Of a stretch of 13,686 nt of DNA, positions 1 through 7,512 are shown piece after piece. Source of the stretch: CAJQQY01 sp964352225 (GTDB taxonomy: Bacteria; Bacteroidota; Bacteroidia; Chitinophagales; Saprospiraceae); contig CAYGRM010000170.1 in NCBI GenBank assembly GCA_964352225.1, positions 1 to 13,686 on the forward strand, in the 5' to 3' direction. Position numbers and translations under genes: made by a program. A model generated the notes under the pieces. The model searched no databases, was not told the DNA's origin, and was given only the letters and a program-made list of their open reading frames with translations. The stretch's first letter is position 1. The number at the start of each line of letters is the position of its first letter.

Positions 1-43
1 TTTCAAAATCTGGAAGTTCTAAATAGTTACTAAAATAAAAATA

Positions 44-3000
44 TTATTTTTCCTTTTTTACAAACCTTTTCCAACCCATTCTTCCTAAAAATAAAGTCAA
101 CATCAACATTCCTAAGGAAGCAAATAATGTCCAATTTTTAGATAACTCAGAAGGTGAATAAAGTGGAGTCATATCGCCAATTGGAACGAAGCCAGCCCAA
201 AAAAGTGGATGATGTCGATCTGGCGGGACATTAGAATCAGCCAGATATTTTAGCTTAGCTTTTCGTAGGGCAATATCTTTTGAGGTTCCATTTTTAAGCT
301 GTTTGAAAAAACTATTGGTGATCGTGGCAGTTTCATCATCAGGCACACTCCACAAACTCATCACAATACTAGGACAACCTGCGTAAGCAAATGCCCGCGA
401 CAAACTCATGATCCCTTCACCTCTATTTATTTTTCCAAAACCAGAATTACATGCACCTATAAAAACCATTTCTGTTTCCATATTCATATTGTATAATTCA
501 GCTGCGGTGAGATGATTATCTTCATTAGAATCTTCCAGTTGAGTGAAAACTAAATGTGAATTCAGCGGATTTTTGTCATCATACATTCCATGCATTGCTA
601 GATGTAAAATATCGAAATGGTGAGAAGTATCTTTAAAAACTGCTTCTGTTGCTTGCTCGCCTATAAAAGCACTTCCATCTAACAAATTAGCAATAGATTT
701 AACCCCTTTTCTGGAAGCAGGTAAATCAACATATCTACCTTTTTTAAAGTATTGATAGCTAGTTGGTCTACTCGCATCTGATATTTTTCCCGAACTATAG
801 ACTGGTGCAAAACCACCATATTTTAATTTTCTAGTCAAAACTGGCGATCCTTTTTGTTGCACGAGCATGGTACTTGAAAATGCATAACTAATCGAATATT
901 GATGCAATAAATAATCAAGGGAGGCATAATTGATTTGTTCCGGATGAGGTTTTTGTTTGATCAAGATTTCAAAAGGAATGTAGCCCAACATCCCGTCAGG
1001 AATGATGACTAATTTTTGAAAATCTCTTTTTGGAAAATGACTTAAAGGCTCCTTTAGTAATAGCTCATAAAAGTCGAATGCATGGTTAGTATATGTATTC
1101 CAAGCATGCTCAACAGAATCTCGGTGGGTGATGTATTCAATATTTGTGATTGATTTTCTAAAAGAGAAAATCGAATTATCGTAGTCTTGAGGTTTATTGA
1201 CCAGGTCAATGTGTACTTCATTAGAATTGATAGAAAAAATAAACAACTGTCTTTCGCCTGAGAAAAATTCGATTAAAGTTGTTCCAACTTCTAAGTCATT
1301 TTGAACTTCTTCAAGCGTTGTAACAGAGTTGTCGTATTTGAGTTGGTAATAGCGGGGATAATCATTTTCTAGCTGTAAAACAAATTGATTGTAGACTCCT
1401 TTTGCTTCGAGTAATCGCTCTTGTGCAATAATCGTTTTGACACTATCTTTTGCTTGCAAGGCATCGGTCAACTGTTTTTGAATAACTGCGATTGATATTT
1501 TTAGGCTTACTTCTTTCGCCTCCAAGGAGTCAGGTAAATCTGCAAAAACCAAAGCTTTCTCATTCGAAAAAGATTGCAATAAAGCATTTGATTTACTCTT
1601 TTCGGAAAAGTAAAATGCTTGCTCCACATACTTTTTGTCTTCTGTTTGATTTTTTAAAACCAAGCAATTATAGATTGCCTCCTCATAAACTTGGGAAGCA
1701 ATTCGATTGAAGATTAATTGATCATTGTATTCTATAAATGATCGTCTGATGTCATCAATTATCTTATCGCACAGCAAAAAATTCTTATAAGCTAACTCCA
1801 AATGAATGATTTTTTTCTTGGATAAAAAAAGCTTAGTCTGAGTCTGTGCCTTGAGTGCAAGGGTCGAAAGGAAGAGGTTTTTATCTAAAGCTTTTTCTTC
1901 GGGAGGATTTCTAGAAACGTCAAAAATTTCATATTGAAAAGGGACATTGGTATTGAGAGCGTTTTGAAAATGTACTAGTGCTACTTCCAAACCGCCTTTT
2001 TTCAAGTATGTTTTTCCGATTTGTTGTTCCACTTTTGCTAAAGCAATATGCCCTGATTTGTAAGTGTCCTGATATTTTGTAAAAGCGTTGTTATAGAAAG
2101 CTAATGCTTGATCATACATATTTAATTCAAAATAAACATCGCCGATGTGTCCCCAACTTTCAGCTACATTAGGATGTGACTCATCAAAAACTTTCTCGTT
2201 GATTTCTAAAGCTTTTTTGTAGAAAATTAAAGCTGAATCTAGTTCCCCTCTGGTTCGGAGAACTGCTGCAATATTATTGTTACTTTCTGCGAGATCAGGA
2301 TGCAAAGCTCCTTTGTGAAATTCCACTAGATCAAGGGCTTGTTGATAAAAGTTAAGGGCTTGAGAGTAGTTACCACTTAGGGTTTTTATTTTTCCAATAT
2401 TATTTAAAAACGGGGCACGGGAAGGATGCTCGGTTCCTTTGAGTCCTTCGAGGATGGTCAATCCACGTTGCGTATTCATCAAACCCAAATCATAATTTCC
2501 TTTATTGATAAATGCATTTCCCAATTGATAATAAAGTTCGACAACAATATTTTGCTCTTCACTATTTTCTTTTTTAAAAATGTCGATGGCTGTTTGAATG
2601 ATTTTTGTAGCTCGATCGTCTTCGCCTTGAATTGAATAGATGGTTCCTAGTGCACCTAATGTTTCTGCAGTTGCAGGATGTTCTCCTCCAAATGCCAGAT
2701 TATTGATATTGAGAGCAGTATGAATATTTTCAAAAGCTAGCTCAATTTGTCCCAATTGGCTTTGGGTGATACCAATCGACAGCAAAGACTTAGCTATGTC
2801 TGAATGATTCTCAGGAAGCTTTTCTTTTTGTATGGTAAGTGCTTTTTCAAAATATTTTAAAGCTTCTTTGAAGTGAGCATCATTGAATTCTACTTTTCCT
2901 AAAAGGTGGTAAGCACTTGCCGCAAGCGTATCTTTTCGAGAAGTTAATCGAAGGATGGAGGTGGCTAATTTTTTGGCTTCGTAATTTTCATCTGAGAGAA

Positions 3001-3223
3001 AGAGGATTTCAGTCACCTCGATTAGTGTTTTGATGCGAAGAGTTCGTTGGCCGTTTTGTCTATATCGATTGGCAGCTTTGGTAGTTATTTTGATAGCATC
3101 CTTATATTCTCTTTTTTGGGTGAGTACACGACCTTCCTCTAACCAAGTGCTTGCTTGATCAGTTTGTGCAAGAAGAGGATAGGTTGCTACAAAAAATAAG
3201 AAAATCACCAATGCTATTCGCAT
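44..3223 (-). CDS. Secreted TPR-CHAT domain protein (caspase-like peptidase family), membrane-anchored
   Basis: 1059 residues. Residues 1-20 look like a Sec signal peptide (hydrophobic core, end LLAQ). From about 25 to 425 there are repeated TPR helices of the 42-residue kinesin-light-chain type, with recurring patterns such as HPxxAE, LG and ALxxYxKAL. A helical linker (about 450-640) leads to a CHAT domain at about 640-1017. The expected catalytic pair is visible: His878 in HLAMHG and Cys925 in GACNSG, followed by the family's SLWSVPDDET segment. Residues about 1031-1048 form a single transmembrane helix with a basic tail (KRFVKKEK), so the TPR-CHAT body should face the periplasm. CHAT domains are clan CD cysteine proteases related to caspases; known TPR-CHAT proteins act as proteases switched on by a partner. 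The substrate here is unknown. The 140-nt gap after the upstream haem protein gene contains a hairpin, so separate transcription is likely. The family call is firm; protease activity is inferred. Confidence 0.93.
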   Translation of the reverse strand: MRIALVIFLFFVATYPLLAQTDQASTWLEEGRVLTQKREYKDAIKITTKAANRYRQNGQRTLRIKTLIEVTEILFLSDENYEAKKLATSILRLTSRKDTLAASAYHLLGKVEFNDAHFKEALKYFEKALTIQKEKLPENHSDIAKSLLSIGITQSQLGQIELAFENIHTALNINNLAFGGEHPATAETLGALGTIYSIQGEDDRATKIIQTAIDIFKKENSEEQNIVVELYYQLGNAFINKGNYDLGLMNTQRGLTILEGLKGTEHPSRAPFLNNIGKIKTLSGNYSQALNFYQQALDLVEFHKGALHPDLAESNNNIAAVLRTRGELDSALIFYKKALEINEKVFDESHPNVAESWGHIGDVYFELNMYDQALAFYNNAFTKYQDTYKSGHIALAKVEQQIGKTYLKKGGLEVALVHFQNALNTNVPFQYEIFDVSRNPPEEKALDKNLFLSTLALKAQTQTKLFLSKKKIIHLELAYKNFLLCDKIIDDIRRSFIEYNDQLIFNRIASQVYEEAIYNCLVLKNQTEDKKYVEQAFYFSEKSKSNALLQSFSNEKALVFADLPDSLEAKEVSLKISIAVIQKQLTDALQAKDSVKTIIAQERLLEAKGVYNQFVLQLENDYPRYYQLKYDNSVTTLEEVQNDLEVGTTLIEFFSGERQLFIFSINSNEVHIDLVNKPQDYDNSIFSFRKSITNIEYITHRDSVEHAWNTYTNHAFDFYELLLKEPLSHFPKRDFQKLVIIPDGMLGYIPFEILIKQKPHPEQINYASLDYLLHQYSISYAFSSTMLVQQKGSPVLTRKLKYGGFAPVYSSGKISDASRPTSYQYFKKGRYVDLPASRKGVKSIANLLDGSAFIGEQATEAVFKDTSHHFDILHLAMHGMYDDKNPLNSHLVFTQLEDSNEDNHLTAAELYNMNMETEMVFIGACNSGFGKINRGEGIMSLSRAFAYAGCPSIVMSLWSVPDDETATITNSFFKQLKNGTSKDIALRKAKLKYLADSNVPPDRHHPLFWAGFVPIGDMTPLYSPSELSKNWTLFASLGMLMLTLFLGRMGWKRFVKKEK

Positions 3224-3245
3224 ATATTCTCTCTATAATTTTTAA

Positions 3246-3278
3246 ACTCAAAACTTTGCCTGAAAAAGTGTTTTGAGT
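3246..3278 (-). terminator. Hairpin between the haem-protein gene and the TPR-CHAT gene
   Basis: ACTCAAAAC (3246-3254) and GTTTTGAGT (3270-3278) form a perfect 9-bp stem around a 15-nt loop. Read on the minus strand it follows the stop codon of the haem-binding gene and is followed by a short A/T-rich tract, as a weak terminator would be. It also lies about 25-55 nt upstream of the TPR-CHAT start, so it could instead be a 5' leader structure. No long U run follows, hence the low confidence. Confidence 0.35.
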
Positions 3279-3363
3279 AGATTAGGATTTTAAAAAGGCT
3301 AGTTGGTGGATGCGTTTTGTTTGGATGATTAAAGGTAATGATTTTTGCAGGATTAGCGGGGAG

Positions 3364-3819
3364 TTAGTCCGTCATTTTAGATTTGAAAAAAGTGACGAGT
3401 TCGGCTCGTTGCTCTTCGGTCAATCTTGCAGAAGAATGGGCAATCAAATATGGTGTCAGCGGCATTTCTTTTTTCTCTACTTTTTCGTAGGCTTCTTCCA
3501 ATTTATGATTAGCTTTTTTAGGGTTGTAATTCCCCCATTCTGAAAAATTCACCTCTCCAAGTCCATGATCAATATGTCCTTTTACCCACCAAGATACTGG
3601 CGCAACATTGGAGTACCAAGGATATTTTGATTCGTGGGAATGGCAATCGTAACAAGCATCTTTGAGCATTGTTGCAATTTTTTCGGAGGGTTTGGTGATT
3701 TCGATAAAGTCTAATTTCGTATCAACGGGTGGGTTAGTTTTATCAATTCGCCAAAATTGCATGATGATAAATATTCCTAAAAGTATGCCGAGTATTAAGT
3801 TGCGGTTTATTTTTTTCAT
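3364..3819 (-). CDS. Membrane-anchored haem-binding domain protein (Haem_bd family)
   Basis: 151 residues when started at the ATG at 3817-3819. That start gives a classic N-terminus: MKKINRN followed by a transmembrane or uncleaved signal helix at residues 8-22. A longer reading from 3960 would add 47 low-complexity residues ahead of the helix and is not credible. The CxxCH motif at residues 56-60 (CYDCH), followed by SHESKYPWYSNVAPVSWW, is the signature of the Bacteroidota haem-binding domain family, in which c-type haem is attached in the periplasm. A Met in the EMPLTPY segment (about residue 119) is a possible distal haem ligand. The role is probably electron transfer or haem sensing, but no partner oxidoreductase lies nearby. 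The family call is strong; the biochemical role is open. Confidence 0.9.
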   Translation of the reverse strand: MKKINRNLILGILLGIFIIMQFWRIDKTNPPVDTKLDFIEITKPSEKIATMLKDACYDCHSHESKYPWYSNVAPVSWWVKGHIDHGLGEVNFSEWGNYNPKKANHKLEEAYEKVEKKEMPLTPYLIAHSSARLTEEQRAELVTFFKSKMTD

Positions 3820-3925
3820 AGAGGATCTTTTTTGGTAAAGATAAAAAATGGAAGGGGAAGTATTTAGGTTTTGAGTTATAAATTGAGGGAGGTGTTTTTT
3901 TGTGGCGTTTGTTTTTTTTTCATTG

Positions 3926-3949
3926 AAAAAAAAACAGCCTGCCGGCTGG
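3926..3949 (-). terminator. Intrinsic terminator, minus strand
   Basis: On the minus strand CAGCC, loop GGCA and GGCTG form a GC-rich 5-bp hairpin (plus-strand 3935-3948), immediately followed by nine T residues (plus-strand A run 3926-3934). This is a textbook rho-independent terminator. It would end transcripts coming from the 479-residue protein gene or from an RNA starting in the 3950-4120 gap. Confidence 0.7.
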
Positions 3950-4029
3950 TAGGAAATCAAAAAACTCTAGGCGAAAAAATAGCTAAGCACAAGGCAGGCT
4001 CCCGCACCCACATTTTTCGCCAAGCCTAG
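3935..4029 (-). ncRNA. Candidate structured RNA with interleaved stems (unidentified)
   Basis: This stretch is visibly richer in G and C than its surroundings and has no reading frame I trust. Two complementary pairs interleave. AGCCTGCC (3936-3943) pairs with GGCAGGCT (3993-4000). GGCGAAAAAAT (3970-3980) pairs with ATTTTTCGCC (4012-4021) with one bulged A. CTAGGC (3967-3972) can also pair with GCCTAG (4024-4029). The order A-B-A'-B' fits either a pseudoknot or two mutually exclusive folds. On the minus strand the region ends in a strong intrinsic terminator. It could be a small RNA, the structured 3' end of the upstream mRNA, or a dispersed repeat. I do not recognise a known RNA family. Confidence 0.35.
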
Positions 4030-4092
4030 CCCGCTCTCTGCTTCTCATGGTTTTCCTTTCAAATTAAGTTAGTGGTGTATTAACTATTGAGC

Positions 4093-4122
4093 CGTAAAAC
4101 GTTTAACGTTCAACGTCAAACG
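4093..4122. repeat. Period-7 tandem array (CGTNNAA units)
   Basis: Four consecutive heptamers, CGTAAAA, CGTTTAA, CGTTCAA and CGTCAAA, then CG, occupy 4093-4122. The array starts 8 nt after the stop codon of the minus-strand 479-residue gene. Every unit begins with CGT and ends in AA, so the period is clear although the units diverge in the middle. No full inverted partner was found in the gap. It resembles half of a palindromic heptamer element like the one at 12709-12830. Confidence 0.6.
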
Positions 4123-4129
4123 AAAAAAT

Positions 4130-5569
4130 CTACTCCATTTCTTCGACTTTTTCCAATAACCATTTCTTTGCGGCGAGTGCTTTGCAATTGTTAATTTGAG
4201 TTTTGAGTTTTTGGATGCCGGGTTTATCGTAGGGAGCGAGGGAGGCTAGTTTACGAGTGAACCGGATCCCATTCATAAGTTGTTGTTTGACTTCTCTGGA
4301 GATTAATTTGTTTCGACGTAAGTAGATTCCGTAACTGTCTAAAAGTGATTCTAAGGCATCTAGTTCGTTGAGTTCGTAGTAAGTTTTGAGGAGCATGAGT
4401 CTTCCGCCCATGGTGTAGGAAAGATTTTTATATTCGACTTCTCGCAATTGTTCGATCACTTTTTGATAGTCTTCTTTGTGAAAATAAACTTTGGCTAAGT
4501 TGTAACTTAAGTCGTTGTCTTGACTTTCACGCGGGAGTCGTGTGGTGTAGTTTTGAATAAATTTTTCTGTCCAATCAAATTCTTTAATGTGGAGACCGAC
4601 GGTAACAATGTTTTTATAATCTCTTGGGTCAAGCATTCCATCTATGAAATTAATTTCTTTTTCCAAGAGCGTTTTAAAAATATCAAACAGCTCATAGAAG
4701 TATTCAGACTTCCCATTGTTGATTTTTGTATCGATGCAATAATTTTTCAAATAGATATAGATCGTATTTAATTCTTGCATCGTGAATGAGTTGTAATTTT
4801 TTTCTAAAATTTCTTTTGCATTTTGGAAAAAAACTTCATCCTCTGGTTGAAGTAACATTGATACAATATAAAAATAGGATTTGATACAAGGCTCATTGAT
4901 GTAAGGGCTATTCTTTAGGTTTTCTAAAAAATCTGGGAAGAGATGAATATTGGGATTGATGGCGGTAATATTTTTATAGGCTAAAAAATCACAGTAGTTT
5001 TTTAATTTATTAAAAATATAAAAAGCATCGAGGTGATAATCTGCTTTTTCTAAGTTGCCAAAGTCAGGTAGTTTCGTAGTATTGATTTCTTGATTTCGAT
5101 ATTTTTGGTATTCGATTTTAAATTTAGAAAAATGATGATTGGCATTTTTTAAACTTGATTTCTCTTGAATCAAATCAGCTTGGCGAGTGGCTCCTGCAAA
5201 ATGTTTGTTGAGGCTAGGGGTGTTGATGATTGGTAATAAATAGATGAGTTCATCTACCGGATTTTTTTTGAATTCATTATATGCTAAGAAGTGATAAGCT
5301 TTTTTTGTCAAATCAGAGCATAGTCTTCTCATTTGCTCATCTAGGTAAGGAGCGTTTCCTTTTATTTTTTTCCAAACAATTTTTTTCTCAAAATGGCTGT
5401 TCTGAGTATCACTTCCATTGGATATTTGAAACTGAGTTTCGATAATTTCAAATAATTTGACTAAATCTTGATTTTCATTATGAAAAGAAGATTGTAAAAA
5501 TTTGTAAAAACTTTTTAGTTCAGTTTTTGAAAAATTTTGAAGCAGCACTAAAAGCTTTGGACTAATCAT
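4130..5569 (-). CDS. Conserved helical protein of unknown function (Saprospiria type)
   Basis: 479 residues starting at an ATG, with no signal peptide or transmembrane helix, so probably cytoplasmic. The N-terminus (KTELKSFYKFL at about 15-25, then SSFHNENQDLVKLFEII) matches a pattern I associate with large paralogous families in Saprospiria: a short helical start reading like L..FSK.EL..F.KFL.S..HN. The rest is almost wholly helical, rich in Leu, Tyr, Lys and Asn. TPR-like helix pairs lie near the C-terminal third (for example NLAKVYFHKEDYQKVIEQL and LMLLKTYYELNELDALESLL). There are no catalytic motifs. It may be a scaffold or adaptor, but I cannot assign a function. It is divergently oriented from the 467-residue T9SS gene across a 224-nt gap and is followed by a heptamer array and a terminator. 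Confidence 0.85.
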   Translation of the reverse strand: MISPKLLVLLQNFSKTELKSFYKFLQSSFHNENQDLVKLFEIIETQFQISNGSDTQNSHFEKKIVWKKIKGNAPYLDEQMRRLCSDLTKKAYHFLAYNEFKKNPVDELIYLLPIINTPSLNKHFAGATRQADLIQEKSSLKNANHHFSKFKIEYQKYRNQEINTTKLPDFGNLEKADYHLDAFYIFNKLKNYCDFLAYKNITAINPNIHLFPDFLENLKNSPYINEPCIKSYFYIVSMLLQPEDEVFFQNAKEILEKNYNSFTMQELNTIYIYLKNYCIDTKINNGKSEYFYELFDIFKTLLEKEINFIDGMLDPRDYKNIVTVGLHIKEFDWTEKFIQNYTTRLPRESQDNDLSYNLAKVYFHKEDYQKVIEQLREVEYKNLSYTMGGRLMLLKTYYELNELDALESLLDSYGIYLRRNKLISREVKQQLMNGIRFTRKLASLAPYDKPGIQKLKTQINNCKALAAKKWLLEKVEEME

Positions 5570-5612
5570 AGAAGTACTTACTTGATTTTTGATTATTTTT
5601 ATAAATATAATT

Positions 5613-5620
5613 TAGATTTG
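5613..5620 (+). promoter_or_regulatory. Bacteroidota-type promoter match (TTG-N21-TAGATTTG)
   Basis: TAGATTTG (5613-5620) is an exact TAnnTTTG -7 element, with a TTG at 5589-5591, 21 nt upstream, within the usual 17-23 nt spacing. It points towards the T9SS type A gene but would give a long leader of about 165 nt, so a closer promoter is also possible. The sequence is very A/T-rich, which raises the chance of accidental matches. Confidence 0.4.
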
Positions 5621-5655
5621 TAAGAATCTGTTTTTATTTTTACGTAAAGTTAAAA

Positions 5656-5670
5656 TATTGATAATCAATA
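5656..5670. promoter_or_regulatory. Operator-like palindrome TATTGAT-A-ATCAATA
   Basis: A perfect 7-bp inverted repeat with a single central base lies in the 224-nt gap between two divergent genes (minus-strand 479-residue protein; plus-strand T9SS protein). It sits about 36 nt downstream of the candidate -7 element, so a bound regulator could act on the plus-strand transcript. It is not an FNR box, because the half-sites TTGAT and ATCAA are separated by one base instead of four. The rest of the gap (5570-5793) shows nothing else definite. Confidence 0.3.
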
Positions 5671-5793
5671 AGTTATGTTTCTTGTGAAAATGTAAGTGAA
5701 TGTACAAAATTAATATACTGTACTTTTTTTAACCCATTTTTTTGTAGATTATTGTAAGGTGGTAGTTTATCAACACTAAAATCACCTAAAGAA

Positions 5794-7197
5794 ATGAAGT
5801 ATTTGAATATAAAAATAGCGCTGATTTTTTTGTTTGGAGTAGCTGCATGGCCGCTCAAAGCGAATGATAATGTAGTAACCTGTGATGCTTACTTCACTTA
5901 TGAAGTTTATGATGGACCGCTTCCTGGATCGGGTGGGATTACATTTTTTAATCAAGCCGGTGGAGATTATACGGATGTTTCATGGGATTTTGGAGATGGA
6001 GGTATTTCTAATGATGCGAGTGCTTCTGTGGATTATTTTTATGCAACGGATGGTGTTTATAATGTTTGTTTGAGTGTTTGGAATGACCAAGGTTGTTTGA
6101 GTACATTCTGTGCAGATGTGATCGTAGGGAGTTTGAGTGATATTTGTAATTTGACAGATTGTGTATTTCCAGGGGATGCTAATAAAGATGGAGAAGCTAA
6201 CTTTTATGACTTATTGGATTTGGGAGTTGGAAATGGATTGTCAGGCCCCGAGCGACCAAATGCAACGATTGAATGGGTAGGGCAACTTGCGCCTGATTGG
6301 CCACAAGAAACAGTTGAAGGGGTGAATTATAAGCATTTAGATTGTGATGGGAATGGAATTATTGATAATGACGATGCTTTGGCTATCATGGAGAATTATA
6401 CTTTGATGGATGCTCCTAATCCAACTGCGGAGGCAAGTGCGCCATTGATTCATATCGATTTTGACCAAGATACGATCTATGTAGATCCAAATACTTTATC
6501 GGCAAATATCCAAGTTACTGCTCATTTGAAAATAGGAAATCAAGCTTTACCAGCTGAAAATATTTATGGTCTAGCATTGTACTTAGGATATTCAAGTGAT
6601 TTAGTTTATGAAGATTCGATAAGTGTGAGTTATAATGATAATTCATTTTTTGGACCTACGAATGAAGTTTACTGGTTGCCTAATAATCAATATGCGGAAG
6701 GGCAATTGGATTTAGGAATTACTCGAATCGATGGAAATGCAGTAGATGGATTTGGGAAAATTGGTGATATAGTTTACATCATAAATTCTGATATTTTGGA
6801 TGGACGGATTGATGATGGGGATGCTCATTTTATCGTTTCAGTCAATGGAGTCAAAATGGTAGACTCGCTCGGAAATGAATTAGATATTAATTTAGAAAAT
6901 ACTCCTTCCACGCTGGTTTTTTCAAAGGTGGAAACGGAAACAGATACAAATGATCCTGAGTTTGCTCAAAAAATTCAACTTTTCCCAAATCCTGCTACGG
7001 ATAAAGTGGTGATCAATATATCTGATTTGGAGGGAGAAGCTTTGGAAGTTTTTAATAACTTTGGACAGAGAATATTAGAAAGAAGTATCAATAGCTCACA
7101 AATTGAATTAAATACGAAGGACTGGAATGGTGGAATTTATTTTGTAAAAATAAAAACAGTAGAAGGTGTGGTGAGTAAAAGATTTATTTTGAATTAA
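5794..7197 (+). CDS. T9SS type A cargo protein with PKD, dockerin-like and cohesin-like regions
   Basis: 467 residues with a signal peptide at about 1-23 (core IALIFLFGVAAW). Residues about 31-110 form a PKD domain (SWDFGDGG, then DGVYNVCLSVWN). Residues 126-200 carry two calcium-loop motifs, GDANKDGEANFYDLLDLG and DCDGNGIIDNDDALAIM, spaced by a Trp-rich linker, as in dockerin-like modules of Saprospiria. Residues about 220-372 are a beta-rich, cohesin-like region (LALYLGYSSDLVYEDS onward). The last about 75 residues are a T9SS type A sorting domain (LFPNPATDKVVINI, then WNGGIYFVKI, then KRFILN), which directs export across the outer membrane and surface attachment. It is probably an adhesive or structural surface protein; no catalytic domain is visible. 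The TAA stop overlaps the first base of the palindromic element that follows. Confidence 0.92.
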   Translation: MKYLNIKIALIFLFGVAAWPLKANDNVVTCDAYFTYEVYDGPLPGSGGITFFNQAGGDYTDVSWDFGDGGISNDASASVDYFYATDGVYNVCLSVWNDQGCLSTFCADVIVGSLSDICNLTDCVFPGDANKDGEANFYDLLDLGVGNGLSGPERPNATIEWVGQLAPDWPQETVEGVNYKHLDCDGNGIIDNDDALAIMENYTLMDAPNPTAEASAPLIHIDFDQDTIYVDPNTLSANIQVTAHLKIGNQALPAENIYGLALYLGYSSDLVYEDSISVSYNDNSFFGPTNEVYWLPNNQYAEGQLDLGITRIDGNAVDGFGKIGDIVYIINSDILDGRIDDGDAHFIVSVNGVKMVDSLGNELDINLENTPSTLVFSKVETETDTNDPEFAQKIQLFPNPATDKVVINISDLEGEALEVFNNFGQRILERSINSSQIELNTKDWNGGIYFVKIKTVEGVVSKRFILN

Positions 7198-7354
7198 GTT
7201 CTTGTGCATAATTAAACACAATTTATTATGAGGCTATTTTTTTATCAGTCGAGGCAAAAAACGTAGGCGAACCAATTGGTTCGGCGAGACTTTTTAACGA
7301 AGAATGATGAAAAAAGAGACCAAAATAAGTGTGATTTAATTGTGGACAAGAACT
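7197..7354. mobile_element. 158-bp imperfect palindrome with TA flanks (MITE-like)
   Basis: The ends AGTTCTTGT (7197-7205) and ACAAGAACT (7346-7354) are exact inverted repeats. The complementarity continues over about 30 nt with few differences (AATTAAA shared). At the exact midpoint lies a perfect 16-bp palindrome, CGAACCAATTGGTTCG (7268-7283). Both outer ends and this core share the same centre, so the whole unit is one palindrome, degraded between the ends and the core. It is flanked on both sides by TA (7195-7196 and 7355-7356), the target duplication typical of IS630/Tc1-mariner-type elements. No reading frame in it is credible. It fits a non-autonomous miniature element; alternatively it is a long transcribed hairpin. 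Confidence 0.55.
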
Positions 7355-7392
7355 TAGAATACCCCTTTATTATATATATATCCCCTAAATTC

Positions 7393-7438
7393 AAATGAGC
7401 CTGTTTCGAAAATTTGTTTTTTTGGAATAGGCTCATTT
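7393..7438. terminator. Hairpin, probable bidirectional terminator
   Basis: AAATGAGCCT (7393-7402) and AGGCTCATTT (7429-7438) form a perfect 10-bp stem around a 26-nt loop that contains further pairing potential and a T run. It lies between the convergent T9SS type A gene (plus) and rsmI (minus), where a terminator serving both is expected. Confidence 0.5.
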
Positions 7439-7446
7439 CGTTTCGT

Positions 7447-7511
7447 CGTACTCCGATGCTCCCGTTTTGGAGAAAATAGGTACTAACCGAAGCGGGAGTT
7501 TCGGTAATACG
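7447..7511 (-). terminator. GC-rich palindrome directly downstream of rsmI
   Basis: CTCCCG (7459-7464) and CGGGAG (7493-7498) are the core of a longer imperfect palindrome. It runs from CGTA (7447) to TACG (7511) with shared pieces CCGA and TTTTGG/CCGAAG. It starts one base after the rsmI stop codon on the minus strand, so it may terminate rsmI transcription. Its length and symmetry also fit the other palindromic intergenic units in this window. Confidence 0.45.
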
Positions 7512-7512
7512 A

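Noticed and set aside
44..3223. Type III-E CRISPR or other defence module around the TPR-CHAT protein
   Set aside because: There is no gRAMP, cas gene, CRISPR array or other defence gene nearby, and the protein has a signal peptide and membrane anchor, unlike cytoplasmic Csx29.
3820..3960. Longer N-terminus for the haem-binding protein starting at 3960
   Set aside because: The added 47 residues come from the terminator and A/T-rich leader, are low-complexity, and would bury the membrane helix behind a non-signal sequence; the ATG at 3819 gives a standard N-terminus.
4093..4122. CRISPR array
   Set aside because: Units are 7 nt with no spacers, and no cas gene is nearby; it is a simple short-period tandem array.
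5656..5670. FNR/CRP-type binding site
   Set aside because: The half-sites resemble TTGAT/ATCAA but are separated by one base instead of four, so the geometry does not fit; kept only as a generic operator-like palindrome.
7245..7436. Minus-strand 63-residue reading frame inside the 158-bp palindrome
   Set aside because: It is fully explained by the palindrome and the adjacent terminator hairpin, has no family-like composition and no plausible promoter.
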